This document shows positions 34,001 through 41,650 of a DNA stretch of 64,000 nt, piece after piece. Position 1 is the stretch's first letter, and every line of letters begins with the position of its first letter. Source of the stretch: Adlercreutzia equolifaciens (lineage in GTDB: Bacteria > Actinomycetota > Coriobacteriia > Coriobacteriales > Eggerthellaceae); the NCBI RefSeq assembly GCF_029076695.1, contig NZ_JARFIK010000001.1, positions 806,001 to 870,000 on the forward strand, given 5' to 3'. The notes beneath the pieces are model-generated. The model was given only the letters and a program-made list of their open reading frames with translations. It ran no database searches and was not told the origin of the DNA. Both the position numbers and the translations under genes were made by a program.

Positions 34001-34588
34001 GACAATCCGGAGGCCACCTTCATCTGCACTTCCGGCGCCCGCCAGCCTGTCTACTTCCACTCCGAGCACCGTCAGCTGCCCTGGTGTCGCGAGCTGTGGC
34101 CGTCCCCGCGCTTCGAGATGAACCCGAAGGACGCTGCCAAACTGGGTCTGGAGCAGGGCGACTGGGTATGGGTGCGCACGCCTTGGGGCGCCATCCGCGA
34201 GGTCGTGGACTTGTACTACGGCATCAAGGAAGGCACCACCAACGCCAACCATGCCTGGTGGTACCCCGAGATGGACCACTCCGCCCATGGCTTCGAGCTG
34301 GTCGGCATCAACTGCACCATGGACAAGTACGCCCAGTGCTGGATCTGCGGTGCTTCCCAGCTGCGCGGCAACCCCGTGGTGGTCTACAAGGCCACTGAGG
34401 AGAACTCGCCGTTCGGCAACCCCGTGCCGTGCGATCCGTGGGGCAACGAGGCCATCACCAACGCCAACGACCCGCGTCTGAAGGAATGGCTGGCCAACGA
34501 TCCGCGCCTGGAGGACTCCAAGGTGGAGCTCACCTACGCCAGCGCCGATGCCAAGGGCCTGCAGACCATCAGCCTGGTCAAGGAATAA
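31001..34588 (+). CDS. molybdopterin oxidoreductase, large catalytic subunit (operon 2)
   Basis: A 1195-aa Tat-exported enzyme. The signal LTRRSFLKA is at residues 6-14. The Fe-S site is C52-x2-C55 with C58 or C60 and C87 or C88 (CRACGKCECG...GHCC), a variant of the usual spacing. VDPRMSPLGKEADLWLPIRVGTD is the bis-MGD region, and Cys183 in EICKGPRHFG is a candidate molybdenum ligand. The length and motifs resemble the large reductases of Eggerthella and Gordonibacter that include catechol dehydroxylases; membership is an inference and the substrate is open. ATG 31001 follows GAGGAGGGACCC. B and C subunits follow directly. Confidence 0.9.
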   Translation: MAKLSLTRRSFLKAAAVTGAASTLSFAAAPSAALAEGVDESAGEVKRIRSCCRACGKCECGVWVTVQDNKVIKVEGDESNAHSRGHCCAKSQSSMLALYHPDRLRYTMKRTNPKGEDDPGWVRVSFADAMDEVGAKYNEIIDKYEGKAIFSMGGTSRVWAQPPYGTLKSVFGTHNFHSAYEICKGPRHFGGVLTDEKGSPWMEVEQGPIVYVQWGTASEYSNYDSTNRTVVDCSQRAFKHILVDPRMSPLGKEADLWLPIRVGTDLCLSLGWLKWIVDNDAYDKNFVKRWSNGPFLYNPEADGKTYKGYFLEMNGGIHMNSRLLTEADLDREWVSQYWEPAPAEYSYRRFICWDAANEKPTYWDAEECQWEGEKHKIPTTGTWIEHPYKPIIADAWLPDPSKFADPADPAYDAYWTGKGNEKGKKSNPKGLPKDPELWPDGVQVKLANGKMIEAKSVWQEWEHNLEEYTLDYVSQVTEVPAEKIEEGIRIYTTRLNPLHGNGGIHYQLAPDQTGHAVQNTRALQLIACLTGNSDEPAGNRGSSKAQVDGCCGRANMLVTDHEPVDWGIREGIGTMELGNTPRDLTVEQQIPLIQNFVKYLQDENSPLMERYGNHIPTDEEARIIAMRKGGDYKNSRSFPGLKTPFEANEDQISAERFPLLRFWNSWTDASSIWDAIREIDSPYKLHGGVCMSGDFMNQSNLLEAWDALTQLDFWVDINLWSCPNNGCADYVFPCLHWLEVNTGRVSQGAGGIFGAGQRCVEPIGDCTYDPTWVVCLHKSMGVPFNDRDKDYDEWLNLDYHDFVQNGGSVGYEEQEYRVLKDATDWWKTEEFPDGPDFPQFAAKFQEEGWFDCRKWHPERWGTYRRWEMGYRRQQAGYNLYAAVDEKCAFGTPTGKVEIWSTICESYIGDETKTFAEVCSPDRAAYAGDIPDIDKFPHWFEPKNSRVQAPELYDAAQVDSYSYNSDNYLNKPYHGIAGVGNGTATDNGDTDNLEAYKQAVKDNPEATFICTSGARQPVYFHSEHRQLPWCRELWPSPRFEMNPKDAAKLGLEQGDWVWVRTPWGAIREVVDLYYGIKEGTTNANHAWWYPEMDHSAHGFELVGINCTMDKYAQCWICGASQLRGNPVVVYKATEENSPFGNPVPCDPWGNEAITNANDPRLKEWLANDPRLEDSKVELTYASADAKGLQTISLVKE

Positions 34589-34606
34589 AGGAAGGAGGAG
34601 TAAGCA

Positions 34607-35266
34607 ATGTCCAATCTTGCAATCATCACGGACCTGAACCGCTGCACGGGCTGCCTCGCCTGCACCGTGGCCTGCAAGGCCATCAACGGCGTCGACGTGG
34701 GCAACTTCTGGATCAAGACCCTGCGCGTCGGTCCCCACCCCATCGAGGGCGGCTCCGGCACCTATCCGGACGTGGAGATGTACTTCCTCCCCGTTCAGTG
34801 CCAGCACTGCGAGAACCCCGAGTGCGTGCGCGTATGCCCCACCGAGGCCTCGCATGTGGCCGAGGACGGCACCATCCAGATCGACAAGGATAAGTGCATC
34901 GGCTGCCAGTTCTGCGCCATGGCCTGCCCCTACGGCGTTCGCTATCTGAATCAGACCGAGCGCGTCGTGGAGAAGTGCACCCTGTGCGAGCAGCGCACCA
35001 GCCAGGGCGAGCTGCCCCAGTGCGTGGCCCAGTGCGGCGCCCGCGCCCGCTTCTTCGGCGACCTGGACAACGGCGTCGAGAACTTCGAGGGCCCGGCCCA
35101 TCCCGATAGCCCCGGCTGCGGCTACGACGACATGACCAAGACTCGCGTGAAGCTGAAGGATTACGTGGAGGCCTTCACCGAGAACGATATTCACCACCTC
35201 ACCGACAAGGGCAACGCTCCCAAGCTGATGTACCTGTTGCGCGAGGGCCGAAAGTGGAGGGAGTAA
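34607..35266 (+). CDS. 4Fe-4S ferredoxin electron-transfer subunit, DmsB-like (operon 2)
   Basis: A 219-aa polyferredoxin with CTGCLACTVAC near residue 14, CQHCENPECVRVC near 64, CIGCQFCAMAC near 97 and CTLCEQRTSQG...CVAQC near 125, for four [4Fe-4S] clusters. It is longer than its operon 1 counterpart by a C-terminal extension (PDSPGCGYDDMTKTRVKLKD). It links the membrane anchor to the catalytic subunit. GGAAGGAGGAG precedes ATG 34607. Confidence 0.93.
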   Translation: MSNLAIITDLNRCTGCLACTVACKAINGVDVGNFWIKTLRVGPHPIEGGSGTYPDVEMYFLPVQCQHCENPECVRVCPTEASHVAEDGTIQIDKDKCIGCQFCAMACPYGVRYLNQTERVVEKCTLCEQRTSQGELPQCVAQCGARARFFGDLDNGVENFEGPAHPDSPGCGYDDMTKTRVKLKDYVEAFTENDIHHLTDKGNAPKLMYLLREGRKWRE

Positions 35267-35272
35267 CTACCG

Positions 35273-36184
35273 ATGGAAATCCAATGGCCCTTGATTCTCT
35301 TCACCTTCTTTAATTGCCTGGCTGGCGGCATCTTCCTGATGCAGGGCATTCTGACGCTGGCCGGCAAGGGCAAGTCGATGCAGCTGGCCTCGTGCATCAG
35401 CGCCATCGTGGCCCTGGCCGTGGGCGGCCTGGCGGTGTTCTTCCACCTCCAGCACCCCCTGCGCATGCTGAACGGCTTCGGCCACATCACGTCCGGCATC
35501 ACCATCGAGCTGATTGCCGTGATCGTGTTCGCCATCGCGGTCATCCTGTACTTCCTGATGATGCGCCGCTCCGAGGAGGGCGTGGCCCCCAAGTGGTGCG
35601 CCGTGCTGGCCGTGATCGTGTCGCTGCTGCTGCCGTTCCTCACCGGTGACTCGTACCTGATGAGCGCCATTCCCGTGTGGGACACCATGCTGCTGCCCCT
35701 GTACTACGTGGTGGCCACGGTGATGCTGGGCGGTCTGGCCGCCATGGTCATCGCCGCTGCCACGAAGGCCGAGGACGCGGTGAAGCTGTCCGCCACGGTT
35801 GCCTTCATCGGCAGCCTGGCCACCCTGGCCGTGACGCTCATCTACGCCGTGACCATTTCCGGCATGGGCGAGCACTTCACCGAGATGGAGTACTACTTCG
35901 ACCCGACGCTGCCCGACGTGGCCATGCGCCAGGCCGAGCAGGTAACCGCCGCCATTATGGTGGGCGAGCATGCCGTGGCCTTCTGGCTGGGCGCCATCGT
36001 GGTGGGCTGCGTGGTTCCCGCCGTGCTGTCCTTCCTGGCCATGTCCGGCAAGATTGCCGCCGACAGGACCATGGTGCTGGCCATTGTGGCTCTGGTGTGC
36101 GCCATTATCGGCACCCTGGTGTGGCGCGTGCTGCTCTACGAAGTAGCGGTGAACGCCCTCATCCAGTTCCAGTGGGCCCTGTAG
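35273..36184 (+). CDS. DmsC-like membrane anchor subunit (operon 2)
   Basis: A 303-aa protein with about eight membrane segments, starting MEIQWPLILFTFFNCLAGGI. VFFHLQHPLRMLNGFGHITSGI near residues 59-80 aligns with the quinol-site region of the operon 1 anchor. It would accept electrons from menaquinol. A terminator-like hairpin lies 15 nt after the stop, so downstream napGH-like genes may be expressed separately. Confidence 0.9.
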   Translation: MEIQWPLILFTFFNCLAGGIFLMQGILTLAGKGKSMQLASCISAIVALAVGGLAVFFHLQHPLRMLNGFGHITSGITIELIAVIVFAIAVILYFLMMRRSEEGVAPKWCAVLAVIVSLLLPFLTGDSYLMSAIPVWDTMLLPLYYVVATVMLGGLAAMVIAAATKAEDAVKLSATVAFIGSLATLAVTLIYAVTISGMGEHFTEMEYYFDPTLPDVAMRQAEQVTAAIMVGEHAVAFWLGAIVVGCVVPAVLSFLAMSGKIAADRTMVLAIVALVCAIIGTLVWRVLLYEVAVNALIQFQWAL

Positions 36185-36198
36185 CCCGTAGGTAACGC

Positions 36199-36236
36199 AA
36201 GAGGACGCCGTCTCTGGTCGGTCGGCGTCCTCTTTG
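36199..36236 (+). terminator. terminator of molybdoenzyme operon 2 core
   Basis: AAGAGGACGCCG (36199-36210) pairs with CGGCGTCCTCTT (36223-36234), followed by T only briefly. It may terminate partially. Confidence 0.7.
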
Positions 36237-36346
36237 AGAAGAACTGAGAACAGAGCGGGTCATCTGTAAGAAGCCCCGCAGGCAACGCAAACCCGCTCTG
36301 TTGTTCTTTTCGTTCCGCTCGCCCTGACGGGACGAGCGGACGAGCC

Positions 36347-36475
36347 GACGCTGCGAAGCTCTGAGTCATTTCGCCTTGCCCCTTGTTTTGGGCACGGCGT
36401 GACCGAAGGTCACTTGGCCCAAAGGCGGGGCAATTCGAAACGCCTCAGAACTTCTCGCTGACTTCCTTGGGCGCA
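36347..36475 (+). repeat. 130-nt structured element, copy 2
   Basis: This 129-nt copy starts GACGCTGCG and ends CTCGCTGACTTCCTTGGGCG plus CA, as copy 1 does. Stems are TCTGAG/CTCAGA, TTTCG/CGAAA, TTGCCCC/GGGGCAA, TTTGGGC/GCCCAAA and GTGACC-GAA-GGTCAC. Compared with copy 1, the TTTGGGC/GCCCAAA, outer and apical stems differ by paired changes. It lies between the anchor gene and the NapG-like gene. Confidence 0.75.
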
Positions 36476-36564
36476 CTCGTGCGTTTGATTCTCTCGAACC
36501 GTTTTGCAGAAAAGGGTTCGAGAGGCTCAAATTTCGAAATTGCTTTTTTGAAGAGGAGGCTTTG

Positions 36565-37275
36565 ATGAAGGAAGAGAAGAAGGCCGAGCCCACGATGGAG
36601 ACCGTGGACGCTGCCGAGGCCAAGCGCGCGCCCAAGGGGGGCATTACGCGTCGCGGCCTGTTCATCGGCGTCGGCTCCACGGTGGCGCTGCTGGGCCTGG
36701 GCGGCCTGCGCTATGCCGGTCACAACCCGCTGAACCACCCGCCGGGAGGCCAGGACGAGGCCCATCTGGTCAGCGCCTGCATTCGCTGCGAGCGCTGCTA
36801 CGAGGCCTGTCCGCGTCAGGCCATTGTGCCGGCGAAGATCGAGGACGGCCTTTTGGGTATGCGTGCCCCTATGCTCGACTTCAATACGGGCAATTACTGC
36901 GATTTCTGCTACGAGGAGAACGGCGGCGTGCCCCTGTGCGTGCAGGTGTGCCCCACGGCCGCCCTGGAGCTTCCGGCCGATGCCCAGGTGGGCAACGCCG
37001 AGACCGGCGAGACGGGCAACGTCATCATCGGCCTGGCCGAGATCGACCCCCGTACCTGCCTGGCCTACCGTCTGACCGGCTGCCGCGATTGCTACGACGC
37101 CTGCAAGTACGGCGCCATCGAGCTGAAGGACGAAGGCGGCGCGAACCCCATCCCCTACGTGGTGGAGGACCGTTGCAACGGTTGCGGCGCCTGCCAGGCC
37201 GTGTGCCTGTCGCTCTCGTCCGGTTCTATCAAGTCCAGCGAGCGCGCCATTGTCGTGCGCCCCATCGAGGCCTAA
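36565..37275 (+). CDS. NapG-like ferredoxin with Tat-type N-terminus (operon 2 module)
   Basis: A 236-aa protein. TRRGLFIGVGSTVALLGLGG at residues 29-48 is a Tat-like signal or anchor preceded by a charged tail. Four cysteine groups follow: CIRCERCYEAC, CDFCYEENGG...CVQVC, CRDCYDAC and CNGCGACQAVC. It takes electrons from the NapH-like protein and passes them to a periplasmic-side acceptor. ATG 36565 follows GAGGAGG; an in-frame TTG lies one codon upstream. It starts the napG-napH-ferredoxin module. Confidence 0.87.
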   Translation: MKEEKKAEPTMETVDAAEAKRAPKGGITRRGLFIGVGSTVALLGLGGLRYAGHNPLNHPPGGQDEAHLVSACIRCERCYEACPRQAIVPAKIEDGLLGMRAPMLDFNTGNYCDFCYEENGGVPLCVQVCPTAALELPADAQVGNAETGETGNVIIGLAEIDPRTCLAYRLTGCRDCYDACKYGAIELKDEGGANPIPYVVEDRCNGCGACQAVCLSLSSGSIKSSERAIVVRPIEA

Positions 37276-37285
37276 GGGAGGCGTT

Positions 37286-38356
37286 ATGACTGCTCAGAAG
37301 AACAACGAGACGCTGACCGCCTCGACGGCCGAGGCACCGGCGAAGAAGAGCGCGGCGAAGGGCAACGACGCCAAGCTGAAGACGCGCAAGCTGCGCACCG
37401 CCGTGGGCGCGGTGGTGTTCGTCGGCCTGACCGCGGGCCTCATTGCCGGCGTGAGCACCGGTACCCTTTCGGGCTTTGGCTGGGATACGTTCTCGCTTTT
37501 GTGCCCGCTGGGTGCCCTGGGCACTATGATTGCCACGAAGACCATGCTGCCCCGGGCCGTGGTGTCGCTGCTGCTCATTGCGGCCCTCGTGCTCATCTTC
37601 GGCCGTGCGTTCTGCTCGTGGCTGTGCCCCACCATGCTCATCGACCGCATCCGCGACTTCTTCCGCTCGCCTAAGAAGCGCCGCGAGCTGGCCGAGAAGA
37701 AGAATTCCGAGATCAAGGCCATTTCGAAGCAGGAGATCGAGCTTCTGAAGGGCGCCAAGGAGGGTCATGCCTGCGGTGCCTGCGGCAAGTGCCAGCCGAA
37801 GCCCCACGGCAAGGTGGATTCCCGCCATGCGGTGCTGGGCGGCGCGCTTCTGTCCACGGCCATCTTCGGCTTCCCGGTATTCTGCCTGGTGTGCCCCGTG
37901 GGTCTGACCTTCGCCACCGTGCTTTTGGTGTGGCGTGCGTTCTCGGCTGGCGACGCCACTATCGGGCTGATTCTTATTCCGGCGCTGCTTATCGTGGAGT
38001 TGGTGGTGCTGCGCAAGTGGTGCAGCAACTTCTGCCCGCTGTCGGCGCTGATGAACCTGGTGTCGCGCTTCTCGCGCACCTTCGTGCCGGTCATCAACGA
38101 CGAGAAGTGCCTGGAGACGGCGAAGGCCACGTCCTGCAGCAAGTGCGCCGAGGTATGCGAGGCCGACATCAACATTCGCCATCCTGAATTCGGGCTGCGC
38201 ACCATGGCCGACTGCACCCGCTGCCGCAATTGTGTGGATGTGTGCCCCACGAAGGCTATTACTATGCCGGTGTTTGTAGGGAAGAAGGCGGGGAAGACCG
38301 TGGTGGAGATTCCCGATCCCGTGATGGACGATGAGCTTCGTCCAGGGCTTGAGTAG
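37286..38356 (+). CDS. NapH-like membrane 4Fe-4S protein (operon 2 module)
   Basis: A 356-aa protein with an N-terminal soluble tail (residues 1-38), about five membrane segments and the CxxxCP motifs FCSWLCPTM, CLVCPVG and WCSNFCPLS. A loop has CGACGKCQPK. The C-terminus carries CSKCAEVC and CTRCRNCVDVC. It is about 80 residues longer than its operon 1 counterpart, mainly from the N-terminal tail and a charged loop after the first CP motif. AAGGGAGG precedes ATG 37286. It is a probable quinol dehydrogenase. Confidence 0.88.
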   Translation: MTAQKNNETLTASTAEAPAKKSAAKGNDAKLKTRKLRTAVGAVVFVGLTAGLIAGVSTGTLSGFGWDTFSLLCPLGALGTMIATKTMLPRAVVSLLLIAALVLIFGRAFCSWLCPTMLIDRIRDFFRSPKKRRELAEKKNSEIKAISKQEIELLKGAKEGHACGACGKCQPKPHGKVDSRHAVLGGALLSTAIFGFPVFCLVCPVGLTFATVLLVWRAFSAGDATIGLILIPALLIVELVVLRKWCSNFCPLSALMNLVSRFSRTFVPVINDEKCLETAKATSCSKCAEVCEADINIRHPEFGLRTMADCTRCRNCVDVCPTKAITMPVFVGKKAGKTVVEIPDPVMDDELRPGLE

Positions 38357-38422
38357 CAATAACTGATCGATGCCGTTCGAAGACTTTGGGAGAGGTTTTC
38401 GGACGACAGAAGAGGAGCGATC

Positions 38423-39781
38423 ATGGTTGAGAGGATTGACGCGGCGGCTCATCGTCATGTGGGCACCGCCTTTACGGCCGTGGACAGCGCGGCCATTCGC
38501 GTTCATCGCGAGCGGTGCGCTAAGGTGCGCAACCGCAACGTGGACTGCCTGAAGTGCGCCGCGGCTTGCACGTCGGGCTGCATTTCCCTGGTGGAGGGCG
38601 AGCTGGTCATCGACGCGGTCCAGTGCGTGGGCTGCGGCACCTGCGCGACGGTGTGTCCTACTTGCGCGCTGGAGTCGCTGAATCCCAGTGATGCGCAGCT
38701 GAAGGCAGCTTGCGTGACAGCGGCTTCGGATGCTGCCGTAGTGATTGCCTGCAGCCAGGCAGTAGCGGCTCTGGAGGGGCTGCTGGTCGAGGGCTCCTGC
38801 GCCGAAGTAGTGTGCGCGGGGCGCGTGGACGAGTCGCTTTTGGCGGGACTGGCCGCCGAGGGCGTGGCGCAGGTCACTGTGTTGTGCGGCGCGTGCGATC
38901 GCTGTGCTCAGCGCCACGGCCGTGCTACGGCCGAGTTGGTGGCTGAGACGACCCGTCTGGTGTTGGATGCCTGGGGGACCGCCATGGCGGTGACGGTGAC
39001 CGATGTTCCGTCGGCGTCGGTGCTGCGCGAAGGCGTGGCAGTAGCTGACGCCCTGAGCGCTCGCGATGGCTACTTCGCCGAGGAGCGCGCGTGCGAGCCT
39101 CTTTGTGCCGCGGTCGAAGAGGGCGCACCACCTTCGGAAGGCGCTCTGGTTGAAAGCAGGGCGGACGGCGCTGCGCCGGCTGAGAACGACGCGGTTGCGC
39201 AGGCGAACGAGGTCGATGCTTCCGCCCCCATCTCCCTTTCCTCGCCCGAGGCCGAGGCGGCCGATGTGACGGCGGGGCCCGGCTTGCGCTTCTACTGGAA
39301 CTCCGGCCATAGCCGCAAGGTGTCCCAATCCATGCATGTCATGAAGGACGGCACCCTGCCGCATTTTCTGCCCGACCGCCGCGAGCGCCTGCTTGACGCT
39401 CTGGCTCAGTTGGGCGAACCGAAAGCTGCCAAGCTGGCGTGCCGGCTGTGGGGCGCGGTGGTCATCGACGGCGCGAAATGCGAGTCGTGCCGCATGTGCG
39501 CCACCTTCTGCCCGACGGGCGCCATCGCTAAGTTCGACGAGGCCGACGGGACCTTGGGCGTGACCCATACGCCCGGCGACTGCGTGAAGTGCGGAAGCTG
39601 CCAGGACATTTGCCCGACCGACGCCATTACGCTGCTCGATGAGGTGCCGACGGCCTGGCTGGTGAATGGCGAGAAGCATCGCTATGCCATGGCCGGGCGC
39701 CCTGTCAGCTTGACGGACAACCCCCATCAGATTCTCGATACGTTCCGCCTCGACTTCAACGGAGACATTTTCGAGCGCTGA
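38423..39781 (+). CDS. cytoplasmic polyferredoxin with FlpD/MvhD-like middle region
   Basis: A 452-aa protein without signal peptide. The N-terminus has CLKCAAACTSGC and CVGCGTCATVC. Residues about 100-200 (VVCAGRVDESLLAGLAAEGV and VLCGACDRCAQRHG) resemble FlpD/MvhD proteins, which pass electrons between hydrogenase and heterodisulfide reductase. A low-complexity acidic linker (about 205-275) leads to a second ferredoxin part with CESCRMCATFC and CVKCGSCQDIC near residues 355 and 395. It may feed electrons to, or bifurcate from, the NapGH-like proteins. The FlpD link is my reading of a partial match. Confidence 0.7.
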   Translation: MVERIDAAAHRHVGTAFTAVDSAAIRVHRERCAKVRNRNVDCLKCAAACTSGCISLVEGELVIDAVQCVGCGTCATVCPTCALESLNPSDAQLKAACVTAASDAAVVIACSQAVAALEGLLVEGSCAEVVCAGRVDESLLAGLAAEGVAQVTVLCGACDRCAQRHGRATAELVAETTRLVLDAWGTAMAVTVTDVPSASVLREGVAVADALSARDGYFAEERACEPLCAAVEEGAPPSEGALVESRADGAAPAENDAVAQANEVDASAPISLSSPEAEAADVTAGPGLRFYWNSGHSRKVSQSMHVMKDGTLPHFLPDRRERLLDALAQLGEPKAAKLACRLWGAVVIDGAKCESCRMCATFCPTGAIAKFDEADGTLGVTHTPGDCVKCGSCQDICPTDAITLLDEVPTAWLVNGEKHRYAMAGRPVSLTDNPHQILDTFRLDFNGDIFER

Positions 39782-39850
39782 CGCCCTTTCCCCAAGCAGG
39801 ACGAGCGCCATCTCCCGGCCGCTTCGGTGGTCACGGTGCTCCGATCTGCC

Positions 39851-39893
39851 GCCCCCGGTGCCGCTATCCTCTTCAAGGTGCCGGGGGCTTTTT
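39851..39893 (+). terminator. terminator after the polyferredoxin gene
   Basis: GCCCCCGG (39851-39858) pairs with CCGGGGGC (39881-39888), extended by inner wobble pairs, followed by TTTTT. The stem is oriented for the plus strand. Confidence 0.75.
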
Positions 39894-39982
39894 GCGCGTT
39901 CGGGAGGTTTTGGGACCGAGCTGTTCCGAGGGTGCAGGCTGGGTGGGTGTCGCCGAGGGCTCCGATCTGGGCTCAGGACGGT

Positions 39983-41422
39983 TTAGCTGCGCAAAAGATC
40001 GATGAGCTCCTGGCGAGAGTGCACGCCCGTTTTCTTGTAGATGTGCTTCACATGGGTCTCGACGGTGCTTTTCGCGAGAAACAGCTCGTCGCTGATGTAG
40101 GGAACGGAGCGGCCTTGGGAGAGGAGCACGGCAATTTCGGTTTCGCGGGGGCTGAGGTGGAAGGCGCGGCTCGTTGATTCGACCGACTCCCGGTTGCTGC
40201 GATCGCCGATAAGTTTGCGAAGGCTCCCTTGCTGATCAATGATGAAAAGCATGACGGCGAACAGTAGACAGATAGCCAGGGCGTACAGGGGCCGGAGGAG
40301 CTCGGTTGCGTAGCCGAAGAAGCTGACGAAAGCAGCCGCGCCGGCGTCGCCGAGTAGCCATCCCACCTGCACGGAACCCTCGCTGATGCAAAAGGCCACC
40401 GTACTCGAGAAAGCCCCTCGCTGGATAACGCGTGTCAGGCACATGAACAAGAGGAAGTCGAAGCAGGTTGAGATGGCGAAGCTCAGCCGAGCGGCCAGTT
40501 CCGTGCCGAAGGGAAGATCGGAAAGAAGGAGCGCGAAGGTGACCACTTCGAGAAGGAGCAGCCAGCGGGCCGGTCTTACGAAGTCGAACGTGTGGTTCAT
40601 CTTCTCGTTGCGCCAGCTGATGAGCAGAATAATGCCCATGCCCGCCAGAATGCTGGGCACGGCCACATGCTCTCCGTCCGCGGACAACGGGGCGATGCGC
40701 CCGAATGAGCATAGGGCGCAGGCACCCCCGACGAATATGCAGAGCTTCACTAGGACTGTCAGGGCTTTTCGCCGATCGAGGGTGCTGAGCGACTCCGGTT
40801 CGGCGGCTTGGGGCGCCGAGTATGGTGTCGGGGAGGGGCCAGGGTCCAGGATCGAGGCATCCTGTCGGGCTGAGGCAAGGTACAGGGCTGCGGAGACCAG
40901 GGGCAGCGCGGCGCACAGGACAAACGACGCCTCTTCGGGGATAAGCCAGCAGAACAGTATGAAAAGGCAAACCACCAGGGCGGAAAGAGGAGCCACCATG
41001 CCCAGGGAGCGAGTTTTCTTCTCGTAGCGCTGTCCCCAAAGCCCCCACATCCCGGCTGATCCAACGCCGGTGAGCACGGAGGCCAAAAAGAAGAGCCACG
41101 GGACATCCTGCCCATAGGAGAAGTGCATCAGCACGGTGCCCAGGCAGACAGTCGCACTGGCAGCTGCCATGAAAACGTTGCCAGAAAGGAGCGGCCTATG
41201 GAGCAGGCGAGGCATGAGGAACAAGAGCACCGAGCAGGTCAGCAGCGAGACGAGCCAGGAGATATTGCCCAGCATCATTCCCTCGCCGGCGGCGGTTGCG
41301 AAAAACTGCAGCGGGAGAACACCGACGGTGAACCAGGTGCAGTAGATCCATGCCCACAGAAAGCCAAGACCGAAATCGTCGGCTCGCAATGTGGCAAGGT
41401 ATGTCGAAAAGCGCGTCGTCAC
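39983..41422 (-). CDS. LuxR-family regulator with 12-segment membrane domain (regulator 2)
   Basis: A 479-aa protein: about 12 membrane segments (residues 20-395) and a C-terminal LuxR domain, LSPRETEIAVLLSQGRSVPY through AKSTVETHVKHIYKKTGVHS. It is shorter than regulator 1 because the linker is short. I place the start at GTG 41422 because a consensus TATAAT at 41437-41432 would lie inside the gene if the in-frame TTG 41452 were used. It is divergent from the flavin reductase gene, its most likely target. Confidence 0.86.
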   Translation of the reverse strand: MTTRFSTYLATLRADDFGLGFLWAWIYCTWFTVGVLPLQFFATAAGEGMMLGNISWLVSLLTCSVLLFLMPRLLHRPLLSGNVFMAAASATVCLGTVLMHFSYGQDVPWLFFLASVLTGVGSAGMWGLWGQRYEKKTRSLGMVAPLSALVVCLFILFCWLIPEEASFVLCAALPLVSAALYLASARQDASILDPGPSPTPYSAPQAAEPESLSTLDRRKALTVLVKLCIFVGGACALCSFGRIAPLSADGEHVAVPSILAGMGIILLISWRNEKMNHTFDFVRPARWLLLLEVVTFALLLSDLPFGTELAARLSFAISTCFDFLLFMCLTRVIQRGAFSSTVAFCISEGSVQVGWLLGDAGAAAFVSFFGYATELLRPLYALAICLLFAVMLFIIDQQGSLRKLIGDRSNRESVESTSRAFHLSPRETEIAVLLSQGRSVPYISDELFLAKSTVETHVKHIYKKTGVHSRQELIDLLRS

Positions 41423-41650
41423 GATGACAGAATTATAGAGGAAGACCGACAACTCGCTTTAAGGAAATGCCCGTAAAAAGGCCATATACCTGAGAATAGG
41501 GGATGGCAAAACGGCCATCCAGCCTTTGAGGGGATTCCTCCATCTACCCCCGTGGCACGATAGACGCTCCAGGCGGGGTTCGGCATGCTGGAGAGGCGGA
41601 AGCGCACTGCCTCCGCGGCACTGCCCTGAATTATTTTGGAGGAGGAAATC
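41423..41650. promoter_or_regulatory. divergent regulatory region between LuxR regulator 2 and the flavin reductase
   Basis: A minus-strand -10 TATAAT (41437-41432) lies only about 10 nt before the GTG of the LuxR gene, implying a leaderless or nearly leaderless mRNA. GGATGGC (41501-41507) and GCCATCC (41514-41520) are a perfect 7-bp inverted repeat with a 6-nt spacer and are a candidate LuxR operator. No clear plus-strand -35/-10 pair is seen, as expected for an activated promoter. Confidence 0.5.

Larger units (their letters stand above)
36185..36564 (+). other. 380-nt non-coding stretch with at least five hairpins
   Basis: No gene is visible. In order: terminator-like hairpin 36199-36234; AACAGAGCGGGT (36249-36260)/ACCCGCTCTGTT (36291-36302) with a 30-nt loop; TCCGCTCG (36314-36321)/CGAGCGGA (36333-36340); the 130-nt element at 36347-36475; and CTCTCGAACC (36491-36500)/GGTTCGAGAG (36515-36524). 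A 10-bp palindrome ATTTCGAAAT (36531-36540) lies just before the ribosome-binding site of the next gene. Confidence 0.65.

Noticed and set aside
31121-35197. 1358-codon minus-strand frame across molybdoenzyme 2
   Set aside because: Antisense shadow of genes with clear motifs; no start signal.
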